Shown here in pieces: positions 14,858 through 16,977 of a DNA stretch of 16,977 nucleotides; position 1 is the first letter of the stretch; every line of letters begins with the position of its first letter. Source of the stretch: JAAAPF01 sp964481035 (GTDB lineage Bacteria > Pseudomonadota > Alphaproteobacteria > Geminicoccales > Geminicoccaceae); contig CAYZSE010000074.1 of assembly GCA_964481035.1 (NCBI GenBank), positions 1 through 16,977 of the forward strand, written 5' to 3'. A program made the translations under genes and the position numbers. The notes beneath the pieces were generated by a model, which worked only from the letters and a program-made list of their open reading frames with translations, did no database searches and was not told the DNA's origin.

Positions 14858-15205
14858 TCAGAACACCGGCACCGTGTCGGCGGCGAGCGTGGCCCCGGCC
14901 AGCTCGTCCATGGTGCTCCGCCGCGCCCCCTCCATGACGTCCGTCTCGGTCATGCCGCGGGCGTCCATGCAGGTGCCGCACAGGAGGATCCACGCCCTGC
15001 CGGCGAGCCGCCGCAGCATGCGCTCGACTTTGTAGCGGCCCTCGGGCGTCTTCTGGCCCTGGCGCGCGCCGACCACGGCGCCCGCCATGAGGAGCACGGT
15101 GAGCGCCATGTCCGGCGCTTGCTTCGACATCGTCTGGGCGAGCCGGATGGCGTTGTCGCAGCGCTCGGTGCCGTAGGGCGGGTCGTTCAGAATGACGACG
15201 TTCAC
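14858..15205 (-). CDS. DsrE/DsrF-like sulfur-relay protein
   Basis: This 115-residue protein is of the DsrE/TusD-type fold, whose members carry persulfide sulfur between proteins. The N-terminus VVILNDPPYGTERCDNAIRLA is typical of the family, as is ILLCGTCMDARGM (73-85). Cys76 and Cys79 there are candidate sulfur carriers, and Cys16 is also present. The start is GTG at 15205, in a GTGA overlap with the end of the hydroxylase gene. The longer open frame upstream is antisense to nothing useful and runs through the hydroxylase gene in the wrong frame. It lies directly upstream of the cysteine desulfurase and is a plausible acceptor of its persulfide. Similar stand-alone DsrE proteins exist whose partners are unknown. 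Confidence 0.85.
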   Translation of the reverse strand: MNVVILNDPPYGTERCDNAIRLAQTMSKQAPDMALTVLLMAGAVVGARQGQKTPEGRYKVERMLRRLAGRAWILLCGTCMDARGMTETDVMEGARRSTMDELAGATLAADTVPVF

Positions 15206-16047
15206 GCGCGCTTCCTCGGTTCGGCGGTCGAAGACGCGGCTGGCCGGACGCGGCGCAGCGGCTGCAGGAGCATGGCGTCGAGCCAGAGCTCGCGACGGGT
15301 GCGGAAATCCTGGAGGCCGATGGTCATGCCCTGATGACCGGCCTCGGGCTGGGCGCGGTAGGTGGCGAACAGGCGGTCCCACCAGGGCAGGTTGAAGCCG
15401 AAATTGCTGTCGGTCTCGTACCGCACGGCCGAGTGGTGGACGCGGTGCATGTCCGGGGTGACCACCAGCCAGCGCAGCACCCGGTCGACGCGCTCCGGCA
15501 GGCGGACATTGCCGTGGTTGAACAGCGCGGTGGCGTTGAGGACGACCTCGAAGACCAGCACGGCCAGGGCGGGTGCACCCAGGACGGCCACCACCGCCAG
15601 CTTCAAGACCATGGAGAGCACGATCTCGACGGGATGAAAGCGCAGCCCGGTCGAGGCGTCGAACTCGAGATCGGCATGGTGCATGCGGTGCAGCCGCCAG
15701 AGCACCGGCACGGCGTGGAAGGCGCGGTGCTGCAGGTAGATGACGAAATCGAGGGCGAGGAAGGCCAGCACGAACGCGAGCCAGGCGGGCACGTCCAGCC
15801 CGTGCAGCAGGCCGAAGCCCCGTTCCTCGACGACGAGTGCCAGGCCCACGGCGAGAATCGGGAAGGCGAGGCGCACGACCGCCGTGTCGACGGCGACCAG
15901 GGCGATGTTGTTGCTCCAACGCAGGAGCCGCGGCACCTCCTGGCGGCGCTTGGGGGCGGCGAGCTCCCAGAGCGCCATCAGGGCCAGCACGCCGAGGAAG
16001 GCCGCGAGCCGGATCTGCGGCTCGTGGAGGAGAAGCGTCTCGGCCAT
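15202..16047 (-). CDS. Fatty acid hydroxylase / sterol desaturase-family membrane di-iron protein
   Basis: This 281-residue integral membrane oxygenase-type protein has helices at about 13-30, 48-72, 88-106 and 142-175. The histidine clusters that bind two irons are present: HRAFH (107-111), HRMHH (120-124), His138 in FHP, His178 in NHGN and HRVHHS (201-206). The family hydroxylates or desaturates lipids, sterols and carotenoids using O2. The ATG at 16047 has AAGGA seven bases upstream, whereas the ATG at 16065 has no ribosome site, so the shorter form is preferred. It is first in the minus-strand operon and divergent from the ArsR-rhodanese gene. Its link to the sulfur-transfer genes downstream is unexplained; substrate unknown. 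Confidence 0.9.
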   Translation of the reverse strand: MAETLLLHEPQIRLAAFLGVLALMALWELAAPKRRQEVPRLLRWSNNIALVAVDTAVVRLAFPILAVGLALVVEERGFGLLHGLDVPAWLAFVLAFLALDFVIYLQHRAFHAVPVLWRLHRMHHADLEFDASTGLRFHPVEIVLSMVLKLAVVAVLGAPALAVLVFEVVLNATALFNHGNVRLPERVDRVLRWLVVTPDMHRVHHSAVRYETDSNFGFNLPWWDRLFATYRAQPEAGHQGMTIGLQDFRTRRELWLDAMLLQPLRRVRPAASSTAEPRKRA

Positions 16048-16054
16048 CGTTTCG

Positions 16055-16059
16055 TCCTT
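16055..16059 (-). promoter_or_regulatory. Ribosome binding site for the hydroxylase gene
   Basis: On the minus strand AAGGA stands seven bases before the ATG at 16047. It decides for this start over the in-frame ATG at 16065, which lies upstream of this site and has none of its own. Confidence 0.55.
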
Positions 16060-16085
16060 GCGCATCGCGCCGTCAAGGCACTATC

Positions 16086-16103
16086 TTCAATCGAACAATT
16101 GAA
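16086..16103. promoter_or_regulatory. Inverted repeat in the divergent intergenic region, candidate operator
   Basis: TTCAAT (16086-16091) and ATTGAA (16098-16103) form a perfect inverted repeat with a 6-base spacer. A further ATTGA lies at 16106-16110. The patch is AT-rich in an otherwise GC-rich window and sits between the ArsR-type regulator gene and the hydroxylase operon. Size and layout fit ArsR-family operators, which are short imperfect palindromes overlapping the promoter. No convincing -35/-10 pair could be placed on either strand. Confidence 0.5.
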
Positions 16104-16127
16104 ACATTGAGTCTTGCACGTCAAGCC

Positions 16128-16787
16128 ATGTCGGAGCCGTTCAAGACGCGCCTCTTCGAGGCGTTCGCCACCGTCGCCCAAGGCCTCGCGCATCCCGTGC
16201 GCCTGCTGCTGCTCGACCATCTCGCGCAGGCGCCGGCGAGCGTGGAGGCGCTCGCCGCGCGGACGGAGCTGCCCACGGCCAACGTCTCGCAGCACCTCCA
16301 GCGCCTCAAGCGCGCCGGGCTGGTCCAGGGCGAGCGGACGGGCAAGCAGGTGCGATACCGGCTCGTGGACGATCGCACCGTCGACCTCGTGGCGCGGTTG
16401 CGCGCCGTCGCCGCGACCAACCTCGCCGAGGTCGAGCGCCTGGTCCGCGATCGCTTCGCCGCCGAGCACGACGCCGAGCCCATGACGCGGGAAGCGCTGC
16501 GCGCGCGTCTGCGCGCGGGCGACGTGGTCGTCCTCGACGTCCGCCCGCCGGACGAGTTCGCCCAAGCACACGTCCCCGGCGCCCGCAACGTCCCGCCCGA
16601 CGAGCTGGAGGCGCGGCTCGCCGAGCTCGACCCCAAAGTCGAGATCGTCGCCTACTGCCGCGGCCCCTTCTGCGTCTATTCGGTCGACGCCGTGGCGTGG
16701 CTGCGCGCCCGCGGCTTCAGGGCCCGCCGCCTCGAGGACGGCCTGCCCGAATGGCGCGCCGCCGGCCTGCCCATCGCCGTCGCCTGA
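16128..16787 (+). CDS. ArsR-type repressor fused to a rhodanese domain
   Basis: This 219-residue two-domain regulator has an N-terminal winged helix (about 8-110) that is ArsR-like: GLAHPVRLLLLDHL, the recognition helix TANVSQHLQRLKRAGLV (50-66) and the wing GERTGKQVRYRL (68-79). The C-terminal rhodanese domain (about 118-219) has VVVLDVRPPDEFAQAHVPGA and the active-site loop AYCRGPFCVYS (176-186). The ArsR domain contains no cysteine. The position where metal sensors carry ELCVCDL reads ASVEALAART. The only cysteines are Cys177 and Cys182 in the rhodanese loop, so sulfur binding there is the likely signal. The start ATG at 16128 has no strong ribosome site. It is divergent from the hydroxylase/DsrE/desulfurase operon, its likely target, and autoregulation is probable. 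Confidence 0.9.
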   Translation: MSEPFKTRLFEAFATVAQGLAHPVRLLLLDHLAQAPASVEALAARTELPTANVSQHLQRLKRAGLVQGERTGKQVRYRLVDDRTVDLVARLRAVAATNLAEVERLVRDRFAAEHDAEPMTREALRARLRAGDVVVLDVRPPDEFAQAHVPGARNVPPDELEARLAELDPKVEIVAYCRGPFCVYSVDAVAWLRARGFRARRLEDGLPEWRAAGLPIAVA

Positions 16788-16796
16788 GCGACGGCG
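16775..16796 (+). terminator. Stem-loop over the end of the ArsR-rhodanese gene
   Basis: A perfect 9-base stem, CGCCGTCGC and GCGACGGCG, has the 4-base loop CTGA and spans the last codons and the TGA stop. GGGTTGTG follows rather than a proper T-run, so termination may be partial. The strength and tight loop make it the best terminator candidate in the window. Confidence 0.45.
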
Positions 16797-16863
16797 GGGT
16801 TGTGCTGCGGCGCACATGCCTTGAAGTTGTCGGGTTAGACGCGATGACGGAAAGGAACGGATC

Positions 16864-16977
16864 ATGCGAACGACCATCGCCACCGTCCTCACCGCTACCG
16901 GCTTCGCCTTCGCGCTGACGCCTGCCCTCGCCGAGATGCCCTATCGTGGCGAGGGTCACATGATGGTCACCCCCGAC
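16864..16977 (+). CDS. Exported protein, N-terminus only (cut by window end)
   Basis: The first 38 codons of a gene run off the right edge. The start ATG has AAAGGA at 16851-16856. A clear Sec signal peptide is seen: a basic residue at position 2, a hydrophobic core, and a cleavage site ALA followed by EMPYRG, so the mature protein begins near residue 24. The remaining residues (GEGHMMVTPD) are too few to name a family. It is 76 bases after the regulator gene and beyond a hairpin, so it is probably a separate transcript. Expected location is the periplasm or outside the cell. Confidence 0.7.
   Translation, partial: MRTTIATVLTATGFAFALTPALAEMPYRGEGHMMVTPD

Noticed and set aside
13638..15035. 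465-codon plus-strand open frame opposite the cysteine desulfurase
   Set aside because: The minus strand encodes a complete PLP enzyme with Lys203 and Cys323; the plus-strand frame has no family features.
1..16977. CRISPR arrays, tRNA or rRNA genes, insertion sequences and attachment sites
   Set aside because: No direct-repeat arrays, RNA-gene signatures, transposase genes or terminal repeats were seen on reading both strands.

Overview
The window is very GC-rich, with G or C at most third codon positions. Genes are packed with ATGA, GTGA or TTGA stop/start overlaps, and the gene families are proteobacterial. This fits a high-GC alphaproteobacterium (Rhizobiales or Rhodospirillales-like). 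That is an inference from style and gene content; no rRNA or tRNA is present to confirm it.

Region 1 (123-12211, + strand) is one apparent 14-gene operon for uptake and phosphorylation of a carbohydrate. It begins with two soluble enzymes, a TIM-barrel sugar isomerase/epimerase-family protein and a Gfo/Idh/MocA NAD(P)-dependent oxidoreductase. Next comes a complete ABC importer: binding protein, two permeases, a 60-residue two-helix membrane protein and two different ATPases. It ends with a PEP-driven dihydroxyacetone-type kinase, dhaL-dhaM-ptsH-ptsI-orf128-dhaK. Its phosphorelay proteins (EI, HPr and DhaM) are separate full-length polypeptides. The operon therefore joins ATP-driven uptake to PEP-driven phosphorylation, most likely of a three- or four-carbon ketose. 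The oxidoreductase and isomerase-family enzymes would generate or process that ketose. The substrate cannot be read from sequence, and no regulator lies in the window.

Region 2 (12212-12864) is a short decayed stretch. It holds a gene fragment without a start and with an internal stop, a MerT-like transporter remnant that appears frameshifted at a G5 run, and an intact 73-residue protein with 11 cysteines (GDCCVFCSYG type).

Region 3 (12875-16047, - strand) is a tight four-gene operon. In transcription order it encodes a membrane fatty-acid-hydroxylase/sterol-desaturase-family di-iron protein, a DsrE-like protein, a NifS/IscS-like cysteine desulfurase and a nucleoside-phosphorylase-family protein. 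It is divergent from an ArsR-type repressor fused to a rhodanese domain (16128-16787). The 80-bp gap between them is AT-rich and contains an inverted repeat. The repressor's only two cysteines are in the rhodanese loop, so a sulfane-sulfur-sensing switch controlling a sulfur-transfer operon is a reasonable hypothesis. The combination is not one I recognise as a described pathway.

The window ends inside a small exported protein (16864 onward).
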